Origin: Adiantum capillus-veneris
Lineage: Eukaryota; Streptophyta; Polypodiopsida; Polypodiales; Pteridaceae
DNA: 64,000 nt
Assembly: GCA_014529385.2 (NCBI GenBank)
Contig: CM043966.1
Coordinates: forward strand, 144,698,711 to 144,762,710
Direction: 5' to 3'
The notes beneath the pieces were generated by a model. It was not told the origin of the DNA. It saw only the letters and a program-made list of their open reading frames with translations, and ran no database searches. Shown in pieces: positions 42,341-53,770 of the stretch. The position numbers and the translations under genes were made by a program. Positions within the stretch are counted from its first letter, which is position 1. Each line of letters begins with the position of its first letter.

Positions 42341-43919
42341 TACACTATCGAGGGCTTCACAAAAAATTGGATATTATTTTTAAGTCATGAAAAATTCTCT
42401 ATGCTACATCTAAGTTCTTATAGTATACAAATCGATATCCAACTAGAAGATTCGTCTTTTGGCATGTTGCTTGCCTTGCTATGACATTAAATTTTTAATG
42501 GTGTTGTGAAAAGCATAACTTGCCTTGCTATGACATTAAATTTTTAATGGTGTTGTGAAAAGCATAACTCAATAATACAGAAAGTCCTTTGCAATCTATT
42601 AGTGGTCCAAATCCACACCTCAAACCATTGCATGTAAAAATCAAGGAAAATGAATGCATCTTTGCAAATAAAATGCCACACATTTGTATTCTCCTCAATG
42701 AGATACATATGTTTTCTCCAATCTAGACATACATCACCATGTTGCATCTCATTGGTCTTATTAAAACATCATTGAGTTCGAGGATCAACACTCTTCTTTG
42801 TTTCCTTGTAGTCTCTGAGGGTGGTGAAATGCTTTTCTTTCTAGGCATATGAGTCCCTAATGACACGTGCCACCTCAACAGTAAATGATTTGCACATTTG
42901 AAATCAAAATTATATGCTTCAAAATTCCTTGTTCAAAACAAAATGCATGATCAATGAAAGAGTCAATATTTTCAAGCAACACATTGTGTACCAACAACAG
43001 CTATATTATCCATGATATATGTAGGCTTAAAGCTTGATAAGGCAGATTCTTCAATACAAAAGAAAATATTGTACAAAGAGCACCAACCACAAAGATAAAA
43101 GAGAGACTTTTTTTTCAAGGTTGAATAACATCCAATTGATTAGATATAGTGGAGTATAAATTTGGCTCATGTTCAACTAATTGAACCCATCTAGGTACAT
43201 TGTTTTGACCAAAATCATTTGTATCTCCTTCTTCTTAGCACATTTCCACCACTCTTGATGTCTGTGAACATCCCATGTCATTGAGTCAAATTGCACGTTT
43301 AGCCCTCATTGTTTGTTTTCTTCCACCTGGAACAATAAATATGCTAGATTAGATTGAAATTTCATTAAAGTTTACATAATGTTTGATAAAACTAGACTGA
43401 ATCCTACCCATAAGCTTAGGTAAGCTTTTTGTATCTTTGATATGTATGATTTTGCTTCAACTCTATTGTTATTGAGACACACAGAGGACTGCTCTTTGGT
43501 AGTTTAGATAAGAGATGGCATAGTGGATGATCGAAACAAACATCTAATTACTGTTAAACTTCTGACTGATTGATTTCAAAGAGAGATACATCCCAAGTAT
43601 ATATAGAATTCCTAACACAAGTAGGTAGTTGTGAGTTCCCATGAACCTAGGAAGTTATAAGAGAAATATATATCCGATGATAATAATCATACCTCTCAGA
43701 TAATTCGCCTAGCTAAGGGTCTAGCCTCTAGCACAGGTATTTCCCGGTGGTTTGAATTTTTTGCCAAAAAATTGACCCGAACTTTCAATCCCTTGATCCG
43801 ATTCATATTACTAACTTTGGAGGATTGATCCCCTGCGTATTCGAATTATATTCAGTAAGTGAAATTAAATCATCTGCCACATTGGGCGACACTTGCACTG
43901 GCCTCTGCTCCACTTGCAT
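42341..43919. other. intergenic, no recognisable gene
   Basis: AT-rich with short frames. A 53-bp direct repeat (cttgccttgctatgacattaaatttttaatgg type) occurs at about 42470-42570. I see nothing else. Confidence 0.45.
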
Positions 43920-44758
43920 CTACTCTGCTGGCCCCTGCACCACTTGCCACTTCTTCTTAACTAGCTCGAACTGGTTTGGGTCATTCACTTCCTGTGCATC
44001 CACTGTAGCATCCATCAACTTCTGCTCTTGTTGATCCACTTCCATTGTTGTAGTGAAAACCATTGTTTCTACTACCGCCTCTGCTTCCATTGCTATAGTG
44101 GTTAAAACCACTATTTTTGCTGCCACCTATTCCAATTTTTTAGTTAACTCCACAGCTATCGCTTTCACCTTTTGATTCTCCTCCTTCAGCTCCTTAACCT
44201 TCTGTATTAACTGCATGTCCATCTCCTTCAAGAAAAATTTCTCCACATTTTGGATTGGCTTTTGAACCATGCTCTCATCTTTTCCTCCATACCCTGCCAG
44301 GTTCCCTTAGCCTTCTTCTGCAATTGAGTGTGCAATTCCGCAATCTCATCCGTGGTCATCACCACCCCTTGCGTATCTAATCCTTCCTAAACCACTTCCT
44401 TTTCCAACACATTCAGGGCATGTATTCGATCCTCTAGCACAATATTATGTGCATACACTACCAAAAACTGTCCCTTCAGTGCCTTGATATCCTTTGCAAT
44501 CTCCTTCTCAAATCCTTCAATCCACCCTTAAAACTCTTCCAGTGTCACTGCACTTCTGCAAGCTCTTTCTGCCTTTCAATCTTCAAAGATTCGACCCGTA
44601 CTTCCAGCTCTTGGACATATTTTTGCAAATCATTATATTGTATATCCGCTAGTAGCAACATTTGCTCTGCTTTTTCCATCCGTGCCATATGTACTCTTTG
44701 CTCCTCCCTAGTCACTTCCAAAGAAAGCATATAATGTTGTAATGCTTACATACATCTT
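43920..44758 (-). pseudogene. coiled-coil protein relic
   Basis: Reading leftwards from about 44730, one piece (44545-44730) encodes REEQRVHMARMEKAEQMLLL and a following heptad-like helix. Further pieces, broken by stops and shifts, stay E/K-rich. The last (43920-44126) is Val/Thr/Glu-rich. Composition resembles the coiled-coil part of the extra gene in the 19-kb element, but I see no residue-level match, so the link is speculative. Confidence 0.45.
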
Positions 44759-45262
44759 GTGGCATCATCTAGGTCAATAATCACCCACATGGCAATTGAG
44801 CTTCCGCCACCACCAACATCTCCCATGTGCACCCAGTCCGATCTTACCGACATTGTGACAAGGTGTTTTCCTGCTCCATCAAACTATGTGTATAGAAGAC
44901 TAAATCTAGACTGGGTCAACTTTTTTACTCTAGACTTCATTTAAGAATCAAAGCAAGAAAAGATATTGGCAATTTTGATGTCCTTTGATCCTTCTACCAA
45001 ATTTCCCCTTGAAAAACTTACCAAAGAGGATGTTCACAATGTTGACTATTGGATCATCTATGGACAACACTCCATTAATGCTGCAAAAAATTTGCAAGGT
45101 GCAAAAGTTGCAAAGGTACCCCTCAATTGCATCAACTATTCAAATATAGATGATCAAAGATTATTCTCAATTGCCCACCAACGATCTCTCGTGAAATCTC
45201 CAAAGATGGAAAACTATATGTTGCAAACTCAATGCAAAAGGAGCTCTTTCTTGACCAACTGA
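44759..45262 (+). pseudogene. relic with a DGQH-like motif
   Basis: One frame from 44759 to 45262 with a single TAA at 44942-44944. It contains VYRRLNLDWVNFFTLDF and, after the stop, PLEKLTKEDVHNVDYWIIYG followed by QHSINAAKNLQ. The YWIIxGQHSI pattern recalls DGQH motifs of ParB-like or DGQHR-type folds, with Tyr in place of the usual Asp. The family assignment is tentative. Its divergent partner on the minus strand is the coiled-coil relic. Confidence 0.35.
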
Positions 45263-45744
45263 TGCAAGCATGAGCACAATGGAATGCACATGGTTGTCCT
45301 TCTAAACAAGCCCTTGGAGTCAACCAAACCAAGAAGGACTTTGAGTCTTGGAAGGTCTCATTTTATTCTTTGAGAATATGAATGTGAGTTGTTCATCAAT
45401 ATGCACTTGTAAGTGGGAGTCTGACATAGGCTCAAGCCTGCCCTCCATGAACACCTTTAGAACTTCAAATTGAGGCTTGAATTTAAGCTTGAGCCTCACT
45501 CTAGCACTAACAAGCGAGGCTCAAACATAGGTTTGAACCTCACTTATAAATTCCTAAATATATTTTGGACTTTTCATAGATGTATGTGAGCATATCAACA
45601 AACAATTCAATCTAACAAGCGAGCCTTGAACTTAAGTTTGAGCCTCAACTCCACTAGTTAGTGTATTTCGGGGAAGTTAAGATCAATCCTAGCATGCCTT
45701 GCATAATGAATGTTGGAATTTGCAATTTTACAGGCCTTTGCTTC
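45263..45744. other. intergenic with diverged short repeats
   Basis: Phrases such as GAGGCTCAAAC and CTTGAGCCTCA recur between about 45420 and 45650 in both orientations. No gene is seen. Confidence 0.4.
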
Positions 45745-46870
45745 TATGTGATAAGGATGTATGGAAGAATGGGTCAAGATTATGAAACAACATGGGCCAT
45801 TTCTTTTAGAAAATCACGGGTAGAAAGATACTTCAAGTATGGCTATGGTGGCCTTTGGTACTATGAGATACTCACATTTATGCGAAGGGTTGTATACATT
45901 GCCAGAAAGTTGCAAAGCCTGGGCCCACACATAGGATGCCTGATCATCTGGTCCTACCATTGGAGCCATTCCAAAAATGGGGATTGGATTTTGTTGGGCT
46001 GATTAAGCCTAAAGCCACAAGAACCGGAGCTAAGTATATCTTGGTGGTGATGGATTATGCAACAAAATGGGTGGAAGCAGTGGCGCTCAAAGACAACAGT
46101 GCGGTAAGTGTGGCCAAAGTTTTGTACAAGAATATTATGACTAGATTTGGGTGTCCAGTAAGCTGGTGCCAGATCAAGGGTACTCATTTTCTTAATACAT
46201 CAATAGCGGAATCGACCGTTACACACATGATGGTGCATAAGAAATCCACACACCATCATCCGTAGGCAAACGGGCAGGCGAAAAGTTCTAACAAAGTGTT
46301 ACTTCGGATCTTGAAGAAGATTGTAGCCAATAACAAGAAAGATTGGGACGACAAATTTGACTAAGCACTATGGTATTTTAGAACAACCATACAAGGTAGC
46401 AATTGGGATGACTCCATTCAAGCTGGTATATGGAGTTGAAGTTGTAGTACCTATAAAATTCTTAGTTTTGAGCTTACGGATTTCAACAAAACATAAGTTG
46501 AGTCCAAAAGAGTCATTGGAAGCAAGAAGGAAACAGTTGTTGCAGTTAGAAGAAGATAGGCTTATGAGCGCATACACAACAGGGATTATGAAGAAGAGGA
46601 GACAAGCTTGGGTAAACCGACAAGTGAAATTAAAAGCTTTCTAGAAGGGGGATTCGGTGATGGTTTACAATTAAAAGTTTTCTAGAAGGGGGATTGGGTG
46701 ATGGTTTACAATTCAAAGTTGGGTCCACACTTGGGGAAACTGAAGCTTAGATACATTGGGCCTTATCAGATTGTTGAGGATTTGGGGGATGGAACATTCA
46801 GTTTGTGTGACTATTTTCAGACAGAGGTTCTGAAGCCGATGAACAAATTTTGACTTAAACTATTTGTCGG
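45745..46870 (+). pseudogene. decayed gypsy integrase
   Basis: An H2C2 remnant (IHCQKVAKPG) is followed at 45936 by PFQKWGLDFVGLIKPKATR and the integrase core. The core is degraded: the second catalytic position reads QIKGTHF instead of a D-containing motif, a TAG (46263-46265) lies in the HHP-ANGQA motif, and the third acidic position is Lys. Frameshifts follow, then MTPFKLVYGVEVVVPIKF (from about 46396) and a GPY-type C-terminal region ending near 46860. It belongs to the Athila/Tat-like branch and reads opposite to the 19-kb element. Confidence 0.85.
46629..46710 (+). repeat. 41-bp tandem duplication inside the integrase relic
   Basis: ATTAAAAGCTTTCTAGAAGG and the next 21 bases occur twice with two mismatches, disrupting the integrase C-terminal frame. 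Confidence 0.9.
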
Positions 46871-47923
46871 GTGGATCCTGAAAGTGGATTATGGGACTGG
46901 CGAAAATTGGGAGGTGGAATCTTCGAAAATGCCAAGGGCAGCATATTTTCAGAAAGGGCCGACCGACGGTTAGTTCAAATTTAGTGGTGTTAGATCACAC
47001 AACTAACATGCAAATGAGGTCCCGCAATTATAGCTGCTAACCCGCACAAAGAATATCACTTAAATAGTATATTTTGGAGTCATTTCATCTCCACTACTTG
47101 TGCATGTGAGACTACCAACCAGTCATCATGCAGACTCCAACTGGTGTGGACAATCTGAATAAGCTGCACGCACAACTAGCAGTGCATGAGATGGCCGGGA
47201 CGAGAGGTGTTGGCACTTTGGTAACTAGGCAAAGAGACAAAGACGAAGCAAAATCCAAGATGGCAGGGGCTATTTCGATGGTTGAGGTGCCTGATGCAGA
47301 AGAAGGTGAATTGGAGGTTGTGGAAAACTCCATAGAGTTTCTATTAGATTTGGGGGACTCAAATACGGAGTTCTGATTGAACTTAAGGTGCTTCTACTAG
47401 AGTTTCAATTCCATCAACTCCTCTTCAAAAATCTCTGTGTCTTATACACTCTTTGTCATCTTCCTCTTTGCTATTTTTTGTTGATCTTCTTCAATAGTAG
47501 AATCATCCTTTGCCTTTCTTTGCCTTGTGAGTCCTTATCTTACCCCTTCTCTATATACATAAAATTCAGCATGTAAACCATGCTTAACCTCTACAAATTG
47601 AGAGATCTTATCAACCGAATTGCCATTTTCATTGCGGTAATCAACATTGACGGCGGTGGCATAAAGAAGAGAAGAAGAAGAAGAGGATCGATAGTCATTT
47701 TGAGAACCTACACAAGTAAGTCCAAAACTTCTTCAAGCTTCACCATCACAAGGATTTCCTCACTTCATTCAACCATCTTACTTCAACCATCCACCTCATT
47801 CTACCCATTGTAAATATATCATTAACTTTCTAGTGATTACTAACACTAACCACTAACATACTAACACAAAATAGCCATTGACCTAACCATAAAAGACACC
47901 TCACCTCAAGACATGTGCATAGT

Positions 47924-47924
<1 letters not shown>
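46871..47924. other. gypsy 3' region without a supported gene
   Basis: Downstream of the integrase relic. One frame at 47128-47376 (82 codons, E/D-rich end VPDAEEGELEVVENSIEFLL) is protein-like but unassigned. A GAAGAAG-rich stretch lies at about 47660. Confidence 0.35.

Positions 47925-47977
<53 letters not shown>
47925..47977 (+). repeat. (CT)n microsatellite
   Basis: About 26 CT units. Confidence 0.95.
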
Positions 47978-47978
<1 letters not shown>

Positions 47979-47989
47979 TCCTTAAAACT

Positions 47990-48560
47990 CTACTTTCACC
48001 TTATATTCAGAAAAAATCATAATCCTGATTTGCTAGCTTGTAAATTAGGATTTCCAAATAAATTTAATGAGGGTCTCTAACCTATAAATAGGCCCCTCTC
48101 CTTCTTGTAAAAGAACCCCCAATATCTCACATAGCACCCCAACACTCTATGCGTGAGGAGAAACTTAGGCGTAGCAACCACTTTGTGAGCTTCACTCTTG
48201 GTGTGAGAGAAGCTTTCAAGCTACACATTGCAAGTGAAAGAGCGTGAGTTCAAAATCTCAAAACCAATATTGTATATGTTCCTCCATCATCAATAAATTG
48301 AGGTTGGGTGTATTGAAGGCGTGAATCGATGTTCAAATCTTCGTCCTTCCACTTGTGCACTACGGTTTGGTGAATTCAAGGTGACTTGTGTATTTTAAGT
48401 TTCTATCATTTAATCTTGTTTGAGAAAGTGTTTTAGTGTGTTTTCATTGCCAATTTTGTGTCCATTGTAAGAGGGTATTGTGGTGAGAGGTCACCCTTTC
48501 ACAAAGGCATTGTCTCGTGAGAATCTTGAAGCTTTCCGCAAAGCTTTGGGATTACTCCCC
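47990..48560 (+). promoter_or_regulatory. LTR-like promoter region of the decayed gypsy element
   Basis: A clear TATAAATA (48083-48090) followed about 200 bp later by an AATAAA-type signal (tcaataaattgagg near 48290), with no gene between. Position after an integrase relic on the same strand suggests the U3-R part of its 3' LTR. Borders cannot be set because no partner LTR is present. Confidence 0.4.
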
Positions 48561-48789
48561 TTTGTGGACTGATCATGTCCTCAGGGCATGGCACTTCCCT
48601 TTACTCATGTGCCAGCTCTCGTTCACCACATCACTCCAGGGGGGATTTGTTACCATATACATGTCGTAGTGATGTGTGTAAATACACTAGGACCGCCGGG
48701 GCATTTTCTCGCTCTTTAGATTCCCCCGAGCATTGTATATACGCCCATCACTCTAGGGATATCCAACTTTCCATTGCACACTAAGTAAT

Positions 48790-49236
48790 ACACTCTCTAT
48801 TGTGTGCCTTGAGCTTCCTTTGTCTTCTCCAAGCTGTGTGCGTTTCTTTGCAACCCTAATTCCATTTATGATTGGTATGGTTGCATTGGATTCATCACCC
48901 TCAAAGTATTGTCCCAACTTGTTAACAGGTATTTCTACAACAAGGTTCTTATCTAGGTTGGGTTGTGGATCTAAGTGTTCCTCCTCTATTGGCATTTCAC
49001 TAACTCCATCCATCTCTGCAAATTGTGGTAGCCCAACCTTCAGTTCTCCATTGAGAAAATCTCGAAGAGCTAAGAATAGCTCAGGGTCTCCATATAGTTT
49101 GGACATGATGGTGGTTCTAACTGCTGAAGCCATGAAATCCATTAATTTGGCAATATTTAACGGCACCTTTTGGGCTTCAGTCCCTTGATGTGGAAAAGAT
49201 GGGATCTCCATTTCTTTGATAGGGTCAGGTAGTCCC
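48790..49236 (-). pseudogene. gypsy gag-protease relic, left of the copia insertion
   Basis: The minus strand reads LPDPIKEMEIPSFPHQ, a helical stretch, and VNKLGQYFEGDESNATIPII near the left end. This is the type of sequence found just upstream of the retropepsin in the 19-kb element (there EYCEGEEGNTTLPVEFQG). The frame is contiguous with the relic at 54875-55076 if the copia element and one gtccc are removed. The protease itself is missing; recognisable sequence ends near 48840. Confidence 0.7.
49232..49236 (+). repeat. target-site duplication gtccc (left)
   Basis: Perfect match with 54875-54879. Confidence 0.95.
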
Positions 49237-49464
49237 TGTAGAGTGCGCAGGTGATGGAGAAGGTAGGAAAGAAGACTACGCACACACACCAACACACATC
49301 GAGACACACACACACAATCGTTACCCTGCAGCAGCCATTCAACGAGCTGCTCTTCTCTTCTTCTCTTTCAACTATTATCCAAAGTATATTTACAACATAG
49401 TATAGTCAGTGTCCGGCCGCCCATAGCACAATGGACATATTCTTTAACATCATATTCTTTAACA
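49237..49464 (-). repeat. 3' LTR of the copia element
   Basis: 228 bp from TGTAGAGTGC to TTCTTTAACA. Adjacent to the polypurine tract on its inner side. Confidence 0.96.
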
Positions 49465-49917
49465 CTCCCCCTCAAGCTCAGAGTGATCTTGCATATGATG
49501 GATTCCCAATGCTTCACGAAAGTAGCAAAACTTCTCCTTTCCAAGAGCTTTTGTGAATATATCCGCAACTTGATCATTTGTCTTCACATACACCAAATCA
49601 ATCTCACCTGCCAAAACTTTTTCTCTAATGAAGTGATAATGTACTTCAATGTGTTTGGTGCGAGCATGGTAAAGTGGATTCTTTGCCAACATGATGCTGC
49701 TAATATTGTCACAATATATAATGACACTGTCAAGATAGTCAAAACCAAAGTCTGCCATAAGTACTCTCAACCATGACTCTTCACATGCTGCCAAAGCTGC
49801 TCCGCGATATTTAGCTTCTGTACTTGATAATGCTACAGTTGATTGCTTCTTGCTACTCCAACTTATCATACCATTGCCAATGGAAAATGCATAACCACTT
49901 GTAGATATTCTATCCAT
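49459..49917 (-). CDS. copia RNase H, N-terminally deleted
   Basis: The frame begins inside RNase H with DRISTSGYAFSIG and continues through WSSKKQSTVALSSTEAKYRG, AACEESWLR, YCDNISS and HIEVHYHFIREKV to the usual end. It overlaps the preceding frame by a few bases in another phase. The usual stretch before it, including the first catalytic Asp motif, is absent, so a small frame-shifting deletion removed roughly 30 residues. RNase H should be inactive. Confidence 0.85.
   Translation of the reverse strand: MDRISTSGYAFSIGNGMISWSSKKQSTVALSSTEAKYRGAALAACEESWLRVLMADFGFDYLDSVIIYCDNISSIMLAKNPLYHARTKHIEVHYHFIREKVLAGEIDLVYVKTNDQVADIFTKALGKEKFCYFREALGIHHMQDHSELEGEC
49465..49477 (-). promoter_or_regulatory. 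polypurine tract (copia)
   Basis: On the minus strand GCTTGAGGGGGAG directly before the TGTTAAAG start of the 3' LTR. Confidence 0.88.
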
Positions 49918-52900
49918 AAAATCTCCTGACAGTGGCTTTCACATATCTCATAATCCGTCTCACTGCATCAAGATGACTTTTACATGGCTTTTGCATGAAT
50001 TGACTCACAGCACCAACTGCATAACTCAAATCTGGCCTTGTTATTGTCAAGTAAATAAGGCTTCCAACCATCTTGCGATACATAGTGACATCCTCAATGT
50101 AATGTCCATCATCAAACAACTTCACATTTTGATCAAGAGGTGTATCAACCGGTTTGCACGCTTTCATTCCATACTTCTCAAGCATATCCAACGCATATTG
50201 TCCTTGTATCATCCAAATTACTGATAAAGTATTGACAATTTCAATTCCCAAGAAATATCTCAACTCACCAAGCTCCTTCATGTTGAATTCTCTCAACAAC
50301 CTCTTCTTGACATGCAAAATTTGCTCATCATGACTTCCAGTGAGAATCAAGTCATCAACATAGATAACAATAACGACGATCTCTCCATCAACATGCTTCA
50401 AAAACAATGAGTGATCAGCAATAGATTGTTTAAATCCAATCTTCTTCAAGAATCTGGTTATCTTTTCACACCAAGCTCTAGATGCTTGCTTCAAACCATT
50501 CAAATTACACACATAATATGGAAACTCTAGATGTTGATAACCCTCTGGCTGTATCATATAAACTTCTTCTTCCAAGTCACCATTAAAGAATGCATTATCC
50601 ACATCCATTGTCCGTAATTTCCAACCAAACATACTTGCCATTGCTATCACCAATCTGACTGTTTTCATCTTTGCAACTGGACTAAATGTCTCATCATAAT
50701 CAAGACCTTTTGTTTGTGCATAACCTTTAGCAACAAGCCTCGCTTTGTATCTTTCCACACTACCATCTGACTTGCACTTGACTTTGTATACCCATTTTGA
50801 ACCAATTGCTTTCTTTCCACTTGGCAAGCGAACCAAATTCCAAGTGTCATTCTTCACAAGAGCATCCATCTCATCATCCATAGATGACTCCCATTCTGAT
50901 TTTCCAATTGTCTCTTGAAAACATGTAGGCTCTTTATGTTGCACACGTGAAACCATGTATGCATAATGTGTACGCATGTAACCGTTGTATGTCAATCTAT
51001 CAACTGGATAACCTACCCTCTCAGATCTTCTCAACTGTGGTGCCCTCTTCTCTTCAACTCTTGCATATGGGGGTACATATTTCTCAATATGCTTACTGCC
51101 AGGTGTCCTCAAATGTGGTAAACCATGCTCTTCATCGAAGCTTTCATCTCCAGAACTCTCCTCAACCACTTTGTTCTTGCCTTTCTCGTCTTGCTTCTTA
51201 TCTAGCAAACGACCACTCCATGGGTTGACACTTCCTGTACTCTCCTCTGTCATACGTGGTCCTGAAATAGTTCTTGTTGATGGTCCTGGCTTATCAACAA
51301 CATGACGCACATTCTCTTGCTCTTCATACTCATCTTCTATCATCACTGGCTTTGGTTTATACCACGGTTCATGCTCACAAAATCTGACATCTCTACTGAC
51401 ATAAACTTGTCTTGTCGTAGGATCATAGCACTTGTAACCTTTCTTTTCAACTGGGTAGCCCAAGAATATACACTTCACTGCCTTTGGCTCCATCTTCTTT
51501 CTTGCTTCATTTGGCACATGAACATAGCAAACACATCCAAAAAGTTTCATGTAGGAAACTATTGGCTTGATCTCATAAAGTCTCTCATAAGTTGAAATTT
51601 CATGAATGGCAGTTGTTGGTGTTCGATTCATAATGTGTACTGCTGTATGAACTGCTTCAGCCCAATATGTTAATGGCATATTCATCTCATTCATCATGGC
51701 TCTTGCAATCTCTGCTATGACTCTATTCTTTCTCTCAGCAACTCCATTTTGTTGTGGTGTGTATCTGCAAGTAATCTGTCTTCTTATGCCTTGTTCACGT
51801 AAGTAATCATCAAAACTGTGTGACATGTACTCTCCCCCTCCATCTGTACGTAGGCATTTAATTTGACAACCATTCTCTTTCTCAACCATAACTTTGAACT
51901 CCAAGAATACCTCAAATGCCTTTGACTTTGCCTTTAGAAAGTAAACCCATGTCATTCTGCTGTAATCATCCGTGAATGTGATAAAATATCGACAACCATT
52001 TGGCGTAGCATGATCACAAGGTCCCCAAATATCTGAATGAACAATTTTCAAAGGACTTTGGCTAATTCTCCCCCTCTTTGGAAATGGTAAACGAGATTGC
52101 TTTCCAAATTGACAAGCTTCACAAACATGATCAAAATTCAATCTGCCAAACTTTGGTAATCCACATACAATTTGATTTGATTGCATATGCTTTAGTCTTC
52201 TAAAATTGACATGACCAATCCTCTTATGCCATAAATCTACCCAATTATCTTGAGTGGTTGATTTGTTTGCATACATACCACTGTGTAAACATGGATCTCC
52301 AGCTTCCAATGAGAACAAGCGACCTTTCTTTCTTCCACGTGCCAATATCTTGCCTTGTCTGCCTTTGTGAAACTCCTCTATGAAGCAACCATAACGATTA
52401 AAACGGACTTGCAACCCTTGATCTGTCATTTTTCCAACTGATGCTAAATTCTTTGTGATTGAAGGAACATATAGAACATCTCCCAATGTGTTGTATGTCC
52501 CGTCTTTTTCTAGCAATGGAACTGAACCAACATGCGTAATCCGATGCATAGTATCATCACCTGTAGCGACAAACGCATCCTCTTCTAATTTCTCTTTTCT
52601 ATCAAACCATTCACCATGATATGTCATATGATTTGTGGCACCACTATCTAAATACCAATCATCTGTATGATGTGGCTCCACCATGCTTCCAACAACATGC
52701 TCCATAGGAAATAAATGTCCACTCGATCTATTGTCATATATATTTTGATCATGAGGATTGTATCCAGCAAAGCTTCCTCCATGTCTGCCATAACCTCGGC
52801 CTCTTCCACCACGATCACGATTTTGATTTAGCCTTGTGTAACATTCTCTTTCAAAGTGACCATAAATGCCACATCTGTTACAATATCCATCTCTTTGAGG

Positions 52901-53371
52901 ATGTACAAATCGTCCACCTCCACGTCCACGAGTTCGGGCTCTCCCCCTGCCTCTTTGGCTATAATCATTGTAACTTTGACTTTGTTGGTTTTTCCATTGA
53001 CCTCTTCCAGCATTGTTTCCACGACCATAGTTTCCTCTTCCACGTCTATTGTTTCCACGACCTCTAGAGTAAAAAACCTGATCTCTGGAATTGGTATTTG
53101 ATGTAGAAGGGCCTGACTTGACTAACTTCACCTCTTCTTGCAAACAAAGGTTTACTAACTCTTCAAAATCAGGCATGTGTCCTCGAACAGATATAAATGT
53201 ATCCAATGACTTGTATTCCGGTCCCAAACCATTCAATGTCACTGAAACTAAGTCATCATCTGGAACTTCAACATTAATACTCGCAAGATCTTCTTGTCTT
53301 TGCTTTATCTCTGTTACATAATCTGATATGGATCTATTTTCTCGACATACACAATGTAACCTTTGCTTCAA
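49910..53371 (-). CDS. copia gag(C-term)-protease-integrase-RT
   Basis: 1,153 codons. A zinc knuckle CNRCGIYGHFEREC lies near residue 165. The protease has WYLDSGATNHMT. Integrase shows LWHKRIGHVN, CEACQFGK, HSDIWGP, RTDGGGEY and GVAERKN, an intact D-D-E set. RT shows DYDETFSPVAKM, the MDVDNAFFNGDLEEEVYM block, and catalytic YVDDLILTG, ending in RRIMRYVKATV before the deletion. The N-terminal gag half is in the same frame, separated by a TGA at 53381-53383. Confidence 0.95.
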   Translation of the reverse strand: MKQRLHCVCRENRSISDYVTEIKQRQEDLASINVEVPDDDLVSVTLNGLGPEYKSLDTFISVRGHMPDFEELVNLCLQEEVKLVKSGPSTSNTNSRDQVFYSRGRGNNRRGRGNYGRGNNAGRGQWKNQQSQSYNDYSQRGRGRARTRGRGGGRFVHPQRDGYCNRCGIYGHFERECYTRLNQNRDRGGRGRGYGRHGGSFAGYNPHDQNIYDNRSSGHLFPMEHVVGSMVEPHHTDDWYLDSGATNHMTYHGEWFDRKEKLEEDAFVATGDDTMHRITHVGSVPLLEKDGTYNTLGDVLYVPSITKNLASVGKMTDQGLQVRFNRYGCFIEEFHKGRQGKILARGRKKGRLFSLEAGDPCLHSGMYANKSTTQDNWVDLWHKRIGHVNFRRLKHMQSNQIVCGLPKFGRLNFDHVCEACQFGKQSRLPFPKRGRISQSPLKIVHSDIWGPCDHATPNGCRYFITFTDDYSRMTWVYFLKAKSKAFEVFLEFKVMVEKENGCQIKCLRTDGGGEYMSHSFDDYLREQGIRRQITCRYTPQQNGVAERKNRVIAEIARAMMNEMNMPLTYWAEAVHTAVHIMNRTPTTAIHEISTYERLYEIKPIVSYMKLFGCVCYVHVPNEARKKMEPKAVKCIFLGYPVEKKGYKCYDPTTRQVYVSRDVRFCEHEPWYKPKPVMIEDEYEEQENVRHVVDKPGPSTRTISGPRMTEESTGSVNPWSGRLLDKKQDEKGKNKVVEESSGDESFDEEHGLPHLRTPGSKHIEKYVPPYARVEEKRAPQLRRSERVGYPVDRLTYNGYMRTHYAYMVSRVQHKEPTCFQETIGKSEWESSMDDEMDALVKNDTWNLVRLPSGKKAIGSKWVYKVKCKSDGSVERYKARLVAKGYAQTKGLDYDETFSPVAKMKTVRLVIAMASMFGWKLRTMDVDNAFFNGDLEEEVYMIQPEGYQHLEFPYYVCNLNGLKQASRAWCEKITRFLKKIGFKQSIADHSLFLKHVDGEIVVIVIYVDDLILTGSHDEQILHVKKRLLREFNMKELGELRYFLGIEIVNTLSVIWMIQGQYALDMLEKYGMKACKPVDTPLDQNVKLFDDGHYIEDVTMYRKMVGSLIYLTITRPDLSYAVGAVSQFMQKPCKSHLDAVRRIMRYVKATVRRFYG

Positions 53372-53380
53372 GTGAACTTT

Positions 53381-53770
53381 TCATGGTTCTGTATTGGAGC
53401 TGTTCATTCTTGCTAGTATCTCCCATGCTTCCTTTGGAGATTGAGCCTTCTTCACATGTGGTATAAAGAAGTCACTAATACATAGTGAAATCCAATGCAT
53501 CACTTTCCTTGAATTCTTGATCCACTTCTTGTAAGCTTCTACTCCTGCTTGCCATGTTTTATGTGCTTCAATATTCTCTCTATTTGGTTCCAAACCAACT
53601 TCAGGACACTCTTGTTCACCTGTAATATAATCCCATAAACCTTTGCCCATGATAAAGTTCTCCATCTTGTAAGACCATATGCTGTAGTTCTCTCTGGTCA
53701 GCTTCTCTCCAACAATCTGTGTGACTTGAGTTGAACTTTCTGCCATCTTCACTCTCTCAATTTCTTCCAA
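53381..53770 (-). CDS. copia gag N-terminal part
   Basis: 129 codons from ATG 53770: MEEIERVKMAESSTQ, then ENYSIWSYKMENFIMGKGLW, the typical copia gag opening, and a helical capsid region (KAQSPKEAWEILARM). It ends in an in-frame TGA after which gag continues. A second ATG (MAESSTQ) eight codons in is an equally possible start. Confidence 0.92.
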   Translation of the reverse strand: MEEIERVKMAESSTQVTQIVGEKLTRENYSIWSYKMENFIMGKGLWDYITGEQECPEVGLEPNRENIEAHKTWQAGVEAYKKWIKNSRKVMHWISLCISDFFIPHVKKAQSPKEAWEILARMNSSNTEP

